Assembly (NCBI RefSeq): GCF_000024865.1
Contig: NC_013595.1
Span: 1,240,001 to 1,304,000 of the forward strand
DNA: 64,000 bases
Direction: 5' to 3'
Origin: Streptosporangium roseum DSM 43021
Lineage (GTDB): Bacteria; Actinomycetota; Actinomycetes; Streptosporangiales; Streptosporangiaceae
The position numbers and the translations under genes are program-made. Of this stretch, positions 7,352 through 16,755 are shown in pieces (position 1 is the stretch's first letter; each line of letters starts with the position of its first letter). Below the pieces are notes generated by a model. It was not told where the DNA came from and did no database searches. It saw only the letters and a list, made by a program, of their open reading frames with translations.

Positions 7352-8469
7352 ACGAGTTCGAGCTCATCGACGCGGTGATGCCGGATATGCCGTCCTCCGA
7401 CCCGGGGAAGGTCGCCGAGGCCAGGGCCAGGGTGCTGAACGGCGGGCGGCGCCGGCGGGTCTCCGCGTGGACGGGGGTCCTGGTCGCGTCGGCCGCGACC
7501 GTCGCCGTGATCGGCGCGATCGCGGTCGTTCCCAGGCTGGGGGGCGGCCCGGTCGCCACGGTGACCCAGACGAGTGCCGAGGAGGTGCTCTCCGCCGCCG
7601 CCGACCGGATGGCCCGTCGGCAGGAGGCGACCGGCGGCCGGTACTGGCGCAGGGAGATGGAACAGGTCTACCGGCAACGGATCAGCGTCGGGGGACGCGA
7701 GTTCGTCGCCGAGGACCGCGTCAGGGATGTCCTGTGGAACGGGATCGACCGGAACAAGGTCATGGTGTTCAGCGGGCTCGGCACCCGGCCCTTCACCGCC
7801 GCCGACAGGGCCGAGTGGGAGAAGGCGGGCTCGCCCTGGCTCTGCGGATCGGACACCGACTGCCGCAACGACATGATTCCCATAGGGAAGACCCGATACC
7901 TCGTCACCGGTAAGGAAGAGGGCCTCGAACAGTCGACCTCGAAGCTGAGCGTGAGGGAGATCCTTGACCTGCCCCACGACCCGGCGGAGCTGAAGGAGAA
8001 GCTGCTGTCGTACTGGCCCGCCGAGCGGGAGGCCATGAAGGACAGTCAGTCCACGTCCTCGGCGCAGGTGAAGCTCCCCGAGCAGGACTACTGGCTGTGG
8101 GGGCTGGGCGAACGTCTCCTCCTGGACGCCCCGACCACCCCGGGGACCCGGGCGGCCGTGTATCACATGCTCGCCGGACTCCCCGGAGTGCGGATCGCGG
8201 ACGAGGTCCGCGACACCGAAGGGCGGGTGGGGGTGGCCATCCTGCGAGGAGCCAACGGCGAGGGGGAGGAGCAGATCGTCATCGACCGGGAGACGGGCGA
8301 CCTGCTGGCGACCCAGGACGTGCTGCCCGTCCCGACCGCCGGCCAGGAGAACATCCCGCCGGGCATTGTTTACATGTCCATGGTGATCAAGAAGCTCGGC
8401 TGGACCGACGACGAGCCTGTCATCCCCGAGGGCTGCGGTCCGTACCAGAAGGAGGAATGCCTGCGCTGA
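7348..8469 (+). CDS. CU044_5270 family membrane-anchored protein, partner of the ECF sigma factor
   Basis: A 373-residue protein. Residues 1-~40 are cytoplasmic and acidic then basic (NGGRRRRV), one transmembrane segment spans ~43-65 (VLVASAATVAVIGAIAVV), and the rest faces outward. The outer part has cysteines in WLCGSDTDCRND and a C-terminal CGPYQKEEC. Actinomycetes usually place CU044_5270 proteins directly after an ECF sigma factor. The short N-terminal cytoplasmic part could bind the sigma factor, but I see no zinc-binding anti-sigma HxxxCxxC motif, so an anti-sigma role is inference from context. Translation is coupled to the sigma gene. Confidence 0.75.
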   Translation: MNEFELIDAVMPDMPSSDPGKVAEARARVLNGGRRRRVSAWTGVLVASAATVAVIGAIAVVPRLGGGPVATVTQTSAEEVLSAAADRMARRQEATGGRYWRREMEQVYRQRISVGGREFVAEDRVRDVLWNGIDRNKVMVFSGLGTRPFTAADRAEWEKAGSPWLCGSDTDCRNDMIPIGKTRYLVTGKEEGLEQSTSKLSVREILDLPHDPAELKEKLLSYWPAEREAMKDSQSTSSAQVKLPEQDYWLWGLGERLLLDAPTTPGTRAAVYHMLAGLPGVRIADEVRDTEGRVGVAILRGANGEGEEQIVIDRETGDLLATQDVLPVPTAGQENIPPGIVYMSMVIKKLGWTDDEPVIPEGCGPYQKEECLR

Positions 8470-8570
8470 ACCGGCCGCGCGCACACGTCGGCGTCACGCC
8501 TTGTCACAGGCCTCAGCCGTACGGGCGCCCCGGGTGAGACGCGTGTCACGGCCGGTGGAGACGGGCCGGC

Positions 8571-9440
8571 TCAGTGGCGGCGCAGGGTCCGGCGGATCAG
8601 CCAGCCCACCAGGACGATCCCGGTCAGCGCGGCGGCCAGCAGCGGGGCGACGCGCTTGAGCAGGGGCAGGCCGGCGATCTCCATCAGGTCGAGCGCCTCC
8701 TCCTCGGGGGTGAGGGAGGTGCGGGAGGTGCCCGCCGGGTGGGCGTCCAGGCCGAGGGCCTTCTCCACCGCGGCCCCCTCGGGTGAGGAGGGCACGGCGG
8801 TGAGGTGGCGGACCGGCTCGTTCCGCCTGGAGAGCCCGCCGCCCTCGTCGGAGCCCTCCGAGGCGGTGGGGTCCGACGGCCCCACCGGGCTCTCCACGCC
8901 CTCGGTGACCTGCTCGGCCGTGCCCTGCGCGGGGACCGGCGAGGGGAGGGCCGAGACGCCCGCCGGCGACACCTCCGGCTCCGCGGCCGGGCTCTCCCCG
9001 AGCAGTTCGGCCAGGTTGGCCGCGAACCTGTCGATCAGCTTGCCGCCGATCTCGGCCATCACCCCCCGGCCGAACTGGGCCGGGCGGCCGGTCACGTTGA
9101 ACGAGGTCTCGACGCTCACCCGGGTCTCCGCGCCCGCGGGGCGCAGGCGGGCGACGACCGTGGCGCCGGCCGTCCCCGCGCCCCGCGTCTCCTTGCCGGA
9201 AGCCTTTATGGTCAGGGTGTGGGCGTCCTTGTCCACGTCTTCGAACGTGGCCTCGCCCTGGTAGGTCACCGTGATCGGCCCGACCTTCACCCTCATCCGG
9301 CCGGTGAAGGAGTCGCCCTCCACCGCGTCGAGGGTGGCCCCCGGCAGGCAGGGCGCGACCCGTCCGACGTCGAGCAGCACCGACCACGCCTGCTCGACCG
9401 GCACCGGAACCGTGAACTCGTGCTCGAATCGCATCGCCAT
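8571..9440 (-). CDS. coxG: CoxG-like SRPBCC protein with C-terminal membrane anchor
   Basis: A 289-residue protein. Residues 1-~150 match the CoxG/SRPBCC lipid-or-cofactor-binding fold (FEHEFTVPVPVEQAWSVLLD, PCLPGATL, GRMRVKVGPITVTYQGEATF, FNVTGRPAQFGRGVMAEIG). Next is a ~100-residue acidic, Pro/Ser-rich linker, then one membrane helix at ~262-282 ending in basic residues. In carboxydotrophs CoxG helps recruit CO dehydrogenase to the membrane; the anchor here is consistent with that. The ATG follows AAGGAG. It lies 163 bp downstream of coxM, beyond a strong hairpin, so it may be expressed at a lower level than the enzyme subunits. Confidence 0.85.
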   Translation of the reverse strand: MAMRFEHEFTVPVPVEQAWSVLLDVGRVAPCLPGATLDAVEGDSFTGRMRVKVGPITVTYQGEATFEDVDKDAHTLTIKASGKETRGAGTAGATVVARLRPAGAETRVSVETSFNVTGRPAQFGRGVMAEIGGKLIDRFAANLAELLGESPAAEPEVSPAGVSALPSPVPAQGTAEQVTEGVESPVGPSDPTASEGSDEGGGLSRRNEPVRHLTAVPSSPEGAAVEKALGLDAHPAGTSRTSLTPEEEALDLMEIAGLPLLKRVAPLLAAALTGIVLVGWLIRRTLRRH

Positions 9441-9557
9441 CGATCCGCTCCTTGTCGATCGGCCGCTTCTGCGACATTACGACCGCGCGCGGCGGCTGTC
9501 ACAACTCTGCCTGCCCCACCGGCCGGGTGATGAACTCCTGACCGGCACGGGCGCCCG

Positions 9558-9596
9558 CCCACCGGCCGGCCGGAGGGCTCCCGGCCGGCCGGTGGG
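9558..9596 (-). terminator. 16-bp stem hairpin between coxM and coxG
   Basis: CCCACCGGCCGGCCGG (9558-9573) and its exact complement (9581-9596) enclose a seven-base loop. It sits eight bases beyond the coxM stop codon in the direction of transcription, so it is either the operon terminator or an attenuator before coxG. Confidence 0.65.
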
Positions 9597-9603
9597 ACGC
9601 GGC

Positions 9604-10490
9604 TCAGCCGCTCGCGGCCCTGACCGCCCGGTAGGTCAGCACCCGGGCCAGGTGGCGGCGGTAGTCGGGCTTGGCGTGCAGGTCCGCCGGGGGCGAGGTG
9701 CCGGAGTCCGCCTGGCCGCAGGCGTCCCTGACCTGGTCCCGCGCGCCGTCGCCGGCACCGCCGGCCGGTGCGGGGCTCAGGCCGCGCAGCGCGGCCTCTG
9801 TCACCCGCGCCCGCACCGGTGTCGGCCCCATGTTGGTCAGCGCGATCCGCGCCTCCCCGATGGTCCCGCCGTCGCGCCGTACGGCCGCCGCCACGCCGAC
9901 GATCGCCCAGGCCTGCGCGGTCCGGTGGAACTTCTCGTAGTGGAAGCCCCAGCCGGGGCCGAGCTTGGGCACCTGGACGCCGAGCAGCACCTCGCCGGGT
10001 CCGAGCGCGGACTCCAGATAGTCGACGAAGAACTCGTCGGCCGGGATCTCCCTCTCTCCCTCGCTCGACCTGACGACGAACACGCAGTCCAGCGCCAGGG
10101 CGACGGCGGGCAGGTCGCCGGCGGGGTCGGCGTGGACCATCGACCCGCCGAACGTGCCGCGGTGCCGTACGGCGGGGTCGGCCACCGTGGCGGTGGCCAG
10201 CGCGAGCAGCGGGACCTGCTCCCTGACCACGCCGGAGCGCAGCACCTCGTCGTGCGTGGTGAGCGCGCCGACGAACACGTGGTCGCCCCGGTCCTCCACG
10301 CCGCGTGGCTCCGGCAGCCGCCCGAGGTCCACCAGCGCGGCCGGATAGGCCAGCCGCAGGCGCAGCAGCGGCAGCAGGGACTGGCCGCCGGCCAGCACCT
10401 TGACGTCGTCGCCGGCGGAGTCGGCCTCGGCGAGCACGCGGCAGGCCTCCTCCAGCGAGGTGGGCCGGATGTAGTCGAACGCCGCGGGGA

Positions 10491-10494
<4 letters not shown>
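9604..10494 (-). CDS. coxM: CO-dehydrogenase-type FAD-binding medium subunit
   Basis: A 296-residue FAD subunit of a molybdenum hydroxylase; it takes electrons from the iron-sulfur subunit. It opens MIPAAFDYIRPTSLEEA and has the two FAD pyrophosphate motifs of the family: LAGGQSLLPLLRLRL (~35-49) and the TxGGxxxxADPAGDLP type (GTFGGSMVHADPAGDLP, about 110-126). A C-terminal CO_deh_flav_C region follows. The ATG overlaps the coxL stop by four bases (ATGA), which shows the true start and implies translational coupling. A Gly/Ala-rich insert of ~35 residues occurs near 245-280. The substrate is set by CoxL. Confidence 0.92.
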
Positions 10495-13030
<2,536 letters not shown>

Positions 13031-13034
<4 letters not shown>

Positions 13035-13528
13035 GGCGTCCGCACTTCCCGCCGCTCCCCGGCCTGTGACATCTCCTGGGCGGCACGCCGTACCGCCCGG
13101 ACGATGTTGCAGTAACCGGTGCACCGGCACAGGTTGCCTTCGAGCCCCTCGCGGACGGCCTCCTCCGACGGGTCCGGGTCGTCCCTGAGCAGGTCGATCG
13201 CGGCCATGATCATGCCTGGGGTGCAGTATCCGCACTGCAGGGCGTGTTCGGTGTGGAAGGCCTTCTGCATGGGGTGCCACTCGTCCCCCTGCGCCAGGCC
13301 CTCGATCGTGACGACGTCGCTCCCGTCGGCCTGTACGGCGAGCACGGAGCAGCTCTTCGCGCTCCTGCCGTCGAGCATCACGGTGCAGGCGCCGCAGTTG
13401 CTGGTGTCACAGCCGACGGGCGTCCCCGTCTTGCCGAGCCGATCCCTCAGCAGGTGCACAAGGAGGAGGCGCGGCTCGACCTCCTCCTCATAGGTGACTC
13501 CGTCGACGGTGACGGTTATCCGGGGCAT
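13031..13528 (-). CDS. coxS: CO-dehydrogenase-type [2Fe-2S] small subunit
   Basis: A 165-residue electron-transfer subunit with two [2Fe-2S] clusters. The plant-ferredoxin-type cluster ligands are Cys40, Cys45, Cys48 and Cys60 (GCDTSNCGACTV..KSC). The second cluster uses Cys99, Cys102, Cys134 and Cys136 (CGYCTPGM and CRCTGYC). The start is the ATG at 13528, preceded by TTGGAGGACGT; an in-frame extension to 13612 has no family likeness. It is the first gene of the coxSLM operon, and each junction overlaps by four bases. A promoter candidate lies at 13585-13612. Confidence 0.95.
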
Positions 13529-13584
13529 ACGTCCTCCAAGAACATCCGCATGGGACATAGGAGAAGTGAGAGCCAACAAAAGTG

Positions 13585-13612
13585 AACGTACGCCCCTGTT
13601 GTGCCCGGTCAA
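13585..13612 (-). promoter_or_regulatory. Candidate promoter of the cox operon
   Basis: On the minus strand TTGACC (13612-13607) and TACGTT (13590-13585) are 16 bases apart, a reasonable -35/-10 pair. The predicted start would leave a leader of about 50 bases before the coxS ATG. It lies just inside the gap after the DUF1348 gene, so coxSLM could be transcribed on its own. Confidence 0.4.
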
Positions 13613-13622
13613 CCCCCTGGTA

Positions 13623-14048
13623 TCACGCCAGTGGAAGTTCCTTCGGTGTGCAGTCGCCGAGAATGCGGCGGTCCGCCTCGTCGATCCGGACGTCGTTGAT
13701 GCTCGCCTCGCGACGCCGCATCAGCCCGTCGTCGGCGAACTCCCACAGCTCGTTGCCGTAGCTGCGCCACCACTGACCGTCCGCGTCGTGCCACTCGTAC
13801 TGGAACCGTACGGCGATGCGGTTGCCGCCGAACGTCCACAGGTCCTTGCGGAGCGCGTACTCCCGCTCCCTGGCCCACTTGCGAGTGAGGAACTCCCTGA
13901 TCTCCTCGCGGCCGGTGACGAACTCGTCCCGGTTGCGCCAGACGGAGTCGGGCGTGTAGGCGAGCGAGACCCGTTCGGGGTCCCGCGTGTTCCACGCGTC
14001 CTCGGCGGCCTGCACCTTGGCCCTGGCCGTCTCTTCGGTGAAATTCAT
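13623..14048 (-). CDS. DUF1348 family protein (NTF2-like fold)
   Basis: A 141-residue protein with the DUF1348 pattern: a start in FTEETARAKVQAAEDAWNTR, then YTPDSVWRNRDEF, REEIREFLTRKW, RIAVRFQYEWHDADGQWWRSYGNE, and a C-terminal DRRI end. This is a small cone-shaped NTF2-like fold of unknown activity. The ATG follows GGAGGAAGC and overlaps the ferredoxin stop by four bases, so it is the last gene of a coupled four-gene set. It ends 94 bp before coxS. Confidence 0.88.
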   Translation of the reverse strand: MNFTEETARAKVQAAEDAWNTRDPERVSLAYTPDSVWRNRDEFVTGREEIREFLTRKWAREREYALRKDLWTFGGNRIAVRFQYEWHDADGQWWRSYGNELWEFADDGLMRRREASINDVRIDEADRRILGDCTPKELPLA

Positions 14049-14236
14049 GCTTCCTCCAGGAATATCGCCTGCACGGGGCAGGCCCGCGCGGCTTCCTCGA
14101 CCGCGTCGATCAGCCCGTCGTCCGGTTCGGCGACGTAGACGAGCTGGTCGTCGTCGTCCAGCTCGAACACCTCGGGCGCGGCGAACACGCACTGCGCGTG
14201 CACCTGGCACAGCACCCGATCCACGATGACCCTCAT
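14045..14236 (-). CDS. Small ferredoxin, probably [3Fe-4S]
   Basis: A 63-residue ferredoxin. Ligands are Cys10, Cys16 and Cys53 (CQVHAQC and ACPVQAI). The position that would hold a fourth cysteine in a 4Fe-4S site is His13, which is the pattern of the [3Fe-4S] ferredoxins that serve cytochrome P450s in actinomycetes. No P450 or ferredoxin reductase gene is in this window. The ATG at 14236 overlaps the preceding stop by one base (TGATG), and its own stop overlaps the DUF1348 start. It presumably serves the PPOX-type or VOC enzyme of the same set, or an enzyme elsewhere. Confidence 0.9.
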   Translation of the reverse strand: MRVIVDRVLCQVHAQCVFAAPEVFELDDDDQLVYVAEPDDGLIDAVEEAARACPVQAIFLEEA

Positions 14237-15180
14237 CACTGTCCCCCCTCCCGGCCGGGTTCCGTCGTGTGGGCCGCACCGGCCGGCGCCTCCGCGTGGG
14301 CGGGGTGAACCGGCGGGTTGAAGCGGGAGTATCCGTCGAACGTCCAGCGGAGCGGGCTCGCCCCCCGGACGTGGACGGCCTGGTCCACCTCGAACTCGAC
14401 CAGCCGCTGCGCCCCCGGGACGTCCCCCGGGTCCCAGCCGACGCGGGCCCGCCCTGTCAGGTGCAGCGCCTCGCCGCTCTCCCAGCCGAGGAAGAGCAGG
14501 CCGCAGCTCTCGTCGAGCTCCAGGTTCCCGAGCGTCATGTACATCGAGTTGCCGGCGTAGTCGGGCCAGACCAGCCGCCCCCCTCCGGTCACCCGGACGA
14601 ATCCCGGGTTGCCGCCCCGGTGGGACAGGTCGGCGCCGAGACCCGGAGCCCGGGTGGCCACGAAGAAGGTGTCGGCGCTCTCGATCCACGCCCGGTGCCC
14701 GGCGGTGAGTGTCCCGGTGGCCGAGGCGGTCGCGGGAGAGCCGGTGGCGGGCTCATCTGAGATGTCCCGCCTCTGAATGTACTTGGGGCAGTTCGCATAC
14801 GTCTGCTCGGCGTGGACGGTCAGGCGCCCGCCGTCGCGCCGGACCGTGCCGTTGACCCGCATCCTGCGCCTGGTCCGCGGCTCGATCGCGAGTATCCCGA
14901 TCTCGCCGCCGGTCAGCCCTGCCAGCGGATCGTGCTCGCCCAGGACCGCGTCGATCACGATCGTCCGCTCGTCCACGGCCTCGGCGAACCCCGCCGCCCC
15001 CGTCAGCGCGCTCGCCCACAGCCGGCCGTCCCGGTCTCCGGCCCCGATCAGCAGCATCCGCTGTCGCGCCAGGAACTCGGCGGCCGCGGCGGGGATCTCC
15101 GGCCTGGCCGAGGCCGAACCCCACGCCCCGGCCCGCACCCCGGCCCGCCGCTGCACAGCCAGCTCTCCCGCGTGCCTCAT
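14236..15180 (-). CDS. Pyridoxamine 5'-phosphate oxidase-like flavin-binding protein
   Basis: A 314-residue two-domain split-barrel protein. The first barrel, about 25-130, has IPAAAAEFLARQRMLLIGAG, a DGRLWAS segment and RTRRRMRVNG. The second, about 160-290, has ESADTFFVATR..LGADLSHRGGNPGFVRV and YAGNSMYMTLGNLE, the typical PPOX flavin-binding region. LTGRARVGWD follows. Longer family members sometimes carry a ferredoxin-reductase or 2Fe-2S module; this one does not, but a ferredoxin gene follows directly and overlaps by one base. The start lies four bases after the VOC stop. A flavin oxidoreductase role is an inference from the fold. Confidence 0.82.
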   Translation of the reverse strand: MRHAGELAVQRRAGVRAGAWGSASARPEIPAAAAEFLARQRMLLIGAGDRDGRLWASALTGAAGFAEAVDERTIVIDAVLGEHDPLAGLTGGEIGILAIEPRTRRRMRVNGTVRRDGGRLTVHAEQTYANCPKYIQRRDISDEPATGSPATASATGTLTAGHRAWIESADTFFVATRAPGLGADLSHRGGNPGFVRVTGGGRLVWPDYAGNSMYMTLGNLELDESCGLLFLGWESGEALHLTGRARVGWDPGDVPGAQRLVEFEVDQAVHVRGASPLRWTFDGYSRFNPPVHPAHAEAPAGAAHTTEPGREGGQ

Positions 15181-15184
15181 GGGC

Positions 15185-15628
15185 TTAGAAGAAGCCGCAG
15201 GTGGGGGCGGCGCCGGTCGGGGCGGGCCGCTCGTCGGCGCCGCTGGGCGCGAAGATCTCCAGCCGGATCCCGTCCGGGTCCTCGAAGAACACGCCGCCCG
15301 AGGACGCCCCCTCGCCGTGCGGCACCACGCCGTCGTGGTGGAGCGTGGCCCCGAGCTCCCGGATCACGGTCTCGGCCCGGTGGACCGTCTCGATGTCCGG
15401 CACCTGGAAGGACAGGTGGTGCAGCCCCGGCGTCCCGGTGGCGAAGCGGCCCTCGCTCTGCTGCCAGAGGGTCAGCAGCAGCTTGCCGTCGGCACCGAGG
15501 AAGGCGTAGCGGCGGTCCGCCTCGGCCGACTCGCCGAAGACCTCGAAGCCGAAGATCTTCAGGTAGAAGTCTTTGGACCTGTCGAGGTCGGAGACGTTGA
15601 GGCCGACATGGCCGGTCTGGAAGGTCAT
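15185..15628 (-). CDS. VOC-superfamily metalloenzyme (glyoxalase/dioxygenase-like)
   Basis: A 147-residue vicinal-oxygen-chelate protein with two beta-alpha-beta-beta-beta modules. It opens TFQTGHVGLNVSDLDRSKDF; likely metal ligands are His7, His71 (GLHHLSFQV) and Glu124 (IRLEIFAP). FFEDPDGIRLE is the family hallmark. The C-terminus ends with a short tail and Cys-Gly-Phe-Phe. The ATG follows AAGGAG. It is the first gene of the VOC-PPOX-ferredoxin-DUF1348 set and sits directly behind the inverted-repeat operator at 15652-15692. The reaction could be lyase, isomerase or ring-cleaving dioxygenase; sequence alone does not decide. Confidence 0.88.
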   Translation of the reverse strand: MTFQTGHVGLNVSDLDRSKDFYLKIFGFEVFGESAEADRRYAFLGADGKLLLTLWQQSEGRFATGTPGLHHLSFQVPDIETVHRAETVIRELGATLHHDGVVPHGEGASSGGVFFEDPDGIRLEIFAPSGADERPAPTGAAPTCGFF

Positions 15629-15651
15629 CTCATCTCCTTATCACGGTTCCC

Positions 15652-15692
15652 AACGGATTTGTCCGTTAGATTCCCAGGAACAATCTAACGGA
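15652..15692. promoter_or_regulatory. Three-half-site inverted-repeat operator upstream of the VOC operon
   Basis: TCCGTTAGATT (15662-15672) and AATCTAACGGA (15682-15692) are perfect 11-base arms around a nine-base spacer. An extra AACGGA (15652-15657) pairs with the outer TCCGTT, so three half-sites overlap. It lies 24-64 bp before the VOC start codon, where it would overlap the promoter. The AT-rich, highly symmetrical sequence stands out from its GC-rich surroundings. I recognise no named regulator for it. The rest of the 15629-15924 gap is GC-rich with repeated GCCGTACGG stretches and no gene I can support. Confidence 0.7.
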
Positions 15693-15924
15693 ATTATGAG
15701 ATTTATGACGTTAGAAAACTGTGATCCGAGTCACTCTCAGGGGGAGGCAGGGTGATCCCGTCCGGCCGTCCGCACGCCGGAGCGCCCGCACGGCTGCGGT
15801 CGGCCGTACGGGTCGCGCGGGCATGCGGGAGCCGGCCGTACGGCTGCGCGGGCACGCCGTACGGCTGGTCAGGCGGTGAGGGCGGGGGGGTGTCGCCGGC
15901 CCGCCGGGCGGGCGGGCCCGGGGA

Positions 15925-16500
15925 TCACCGGCCCTTGTGCTGGCGGTAGTGGCGGGCGGCGCGGGCCCGGTTGCCGCACCCGATCGAGCACCACTCCTGG
16001 CGGGCGTGCTCCTTGACGAAATAGAGCACGCAGCGGGGGGCCGGGCACGCGCGCAGCTGCTCGCGGGCCGGTCCGGCCAGCAGCTCTATCACCGACGTGG
16101 CGAGGGCGGCGCGGATGCGCGGGGACTCCGCCCTCTCGCCCGCCGGGACGCTCGTGGCCACCGGGGCGCCCTCGGCCGGCCAGTCCAGCCGGGGGGCCAG
16201 CGGCGCGGCGAGCGCCGCGGCGTTGACCAGGTCGAGCGACTCGGCGAAGTCCGGTAGCCGGTCGGCGTCCGCGCTGCTCACCGGGCCCGGCGCGACGGCC
16301 CTGGCGAACAGGGCCCGGACGGCCTGCCGCAGCTCCACCACCTCGCGCCGCAGGTCCTCGGTGGCGGTGAAGCCGGCGGTGAGCCCCAGCCCGGCGGCGT
16401 GGGCCCGGCCCCACTCGGTCATGCCCTCGACGTCCGAGAGCGTGTCCAGCAGCCCGCTCCGTGTCGCGCGGATCGTACTGACGAACTCCAGGACCAACAT
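15925..16500 (-). CDS. CGNR zinc-finger transcriptional regulator (ABATE domain)
   Basis: A 191-residue regulator. Residues 1-~140 are the ABATE-type ligand-binding region; the C-terminus is the CGNR finger with Cys152, Cys157, Cys171 and Cys175 (ACPAPRC, WCSIGCGNRARAARHYRQ), which likely binds zinc and DNA. A TAG lies in frame 10-12 bases before the ATG at 16500, and GGAGG abuts that ATG with no spacing. A -10-like TAGACT sits at the right distance for transcription to start at the ATG itself, so the mRNA may be leaderless. An inverted repeat at 16503-16521 overlaps the start and suggests autoregulation. Confidence 0.85.
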   Translation of the reverse strand: MLVLEFVSTIRATRSGLLDTLSDVEGMTEWGRAHAAGLGLTAGFTATEDLRREVVELRQAVRALFARAVAPGPVSSADADRLPDFAESLDLVNAAALAAPLAPRLDWPAEGAPVATSVPAGERAESPRIRAALATSVIELLAGPAREQLRACPAPRCVLYFVKEHARQEWCSIGCGNRARAARHYRQHKGR

Positions 16501-16502
16501 CC

Positions 16503-16521
16503 TCCAAGTCTAATGCTTGGA
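16503..16521 (-). promoter_or_regulatory. Inverted repeat and -10-like element at the CGNR gene start
   Basis: TCCAAG (16503-16508) and CTTGGA (16516-16521) flank seven bases and partly overlap TAGACT (16512-16507, minus strand). Six bases separate this -10-like box from the ATG at 16500, as in leaderless actinobacterial genes. Confidence 0.4.
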
Positions 16522-16545
16522 TTGAATGAATGCCGTGAGGGCGGC

Positions 16546-16755
16546 CTAGCGCCGGACCGCCCGGACGAGGATGGCGACCAGGCCCGCGAAGCCCAGGCCG
16601 CCCAGGACGACCGGGATCATGATCACCGGTTCGATGCCCGGCCGGCTGATGAACACGATCCCGACCGCGATGAACAGCACGCCGCTGAGCAGGGCCATCC
16701 AGTCCGTGCGATGCCGCCTGCCGCGCTCCGTCGTCCGGTCGATCTCAGGCCGCAC
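16546..16755 (-). CDS. Small two-helix membrane protein
   Basis: A 69-residue protein with a charged N-terminus (RPEIDRTTERGRRHR) and two hydrophobic helices at ~18-38 and ~43-65, ending in Arg-Arg. The GTG at 16755 follows GGAGGTGCGCC and lies inside the last codons of the PspC/LiaF-like gene (11-base overlap), so the two are co-translated. No family is recognised; the context suggests a part in the same envelope-stress system. Confidence 0.7.
   Translation of the reverse strand: MRPEIDRTTERGRRHRTDWMALLSGVLFIAVGIVFISRPGIEPVIMIPVVLGGLGFAGLVAILVRAVRR

Noticed and set aside
15573..15949. Short plus-strand frames between the VOC and CGNR genes
   Set aside because: They overlap the operator and lack ribosome sites or protein-like composition.
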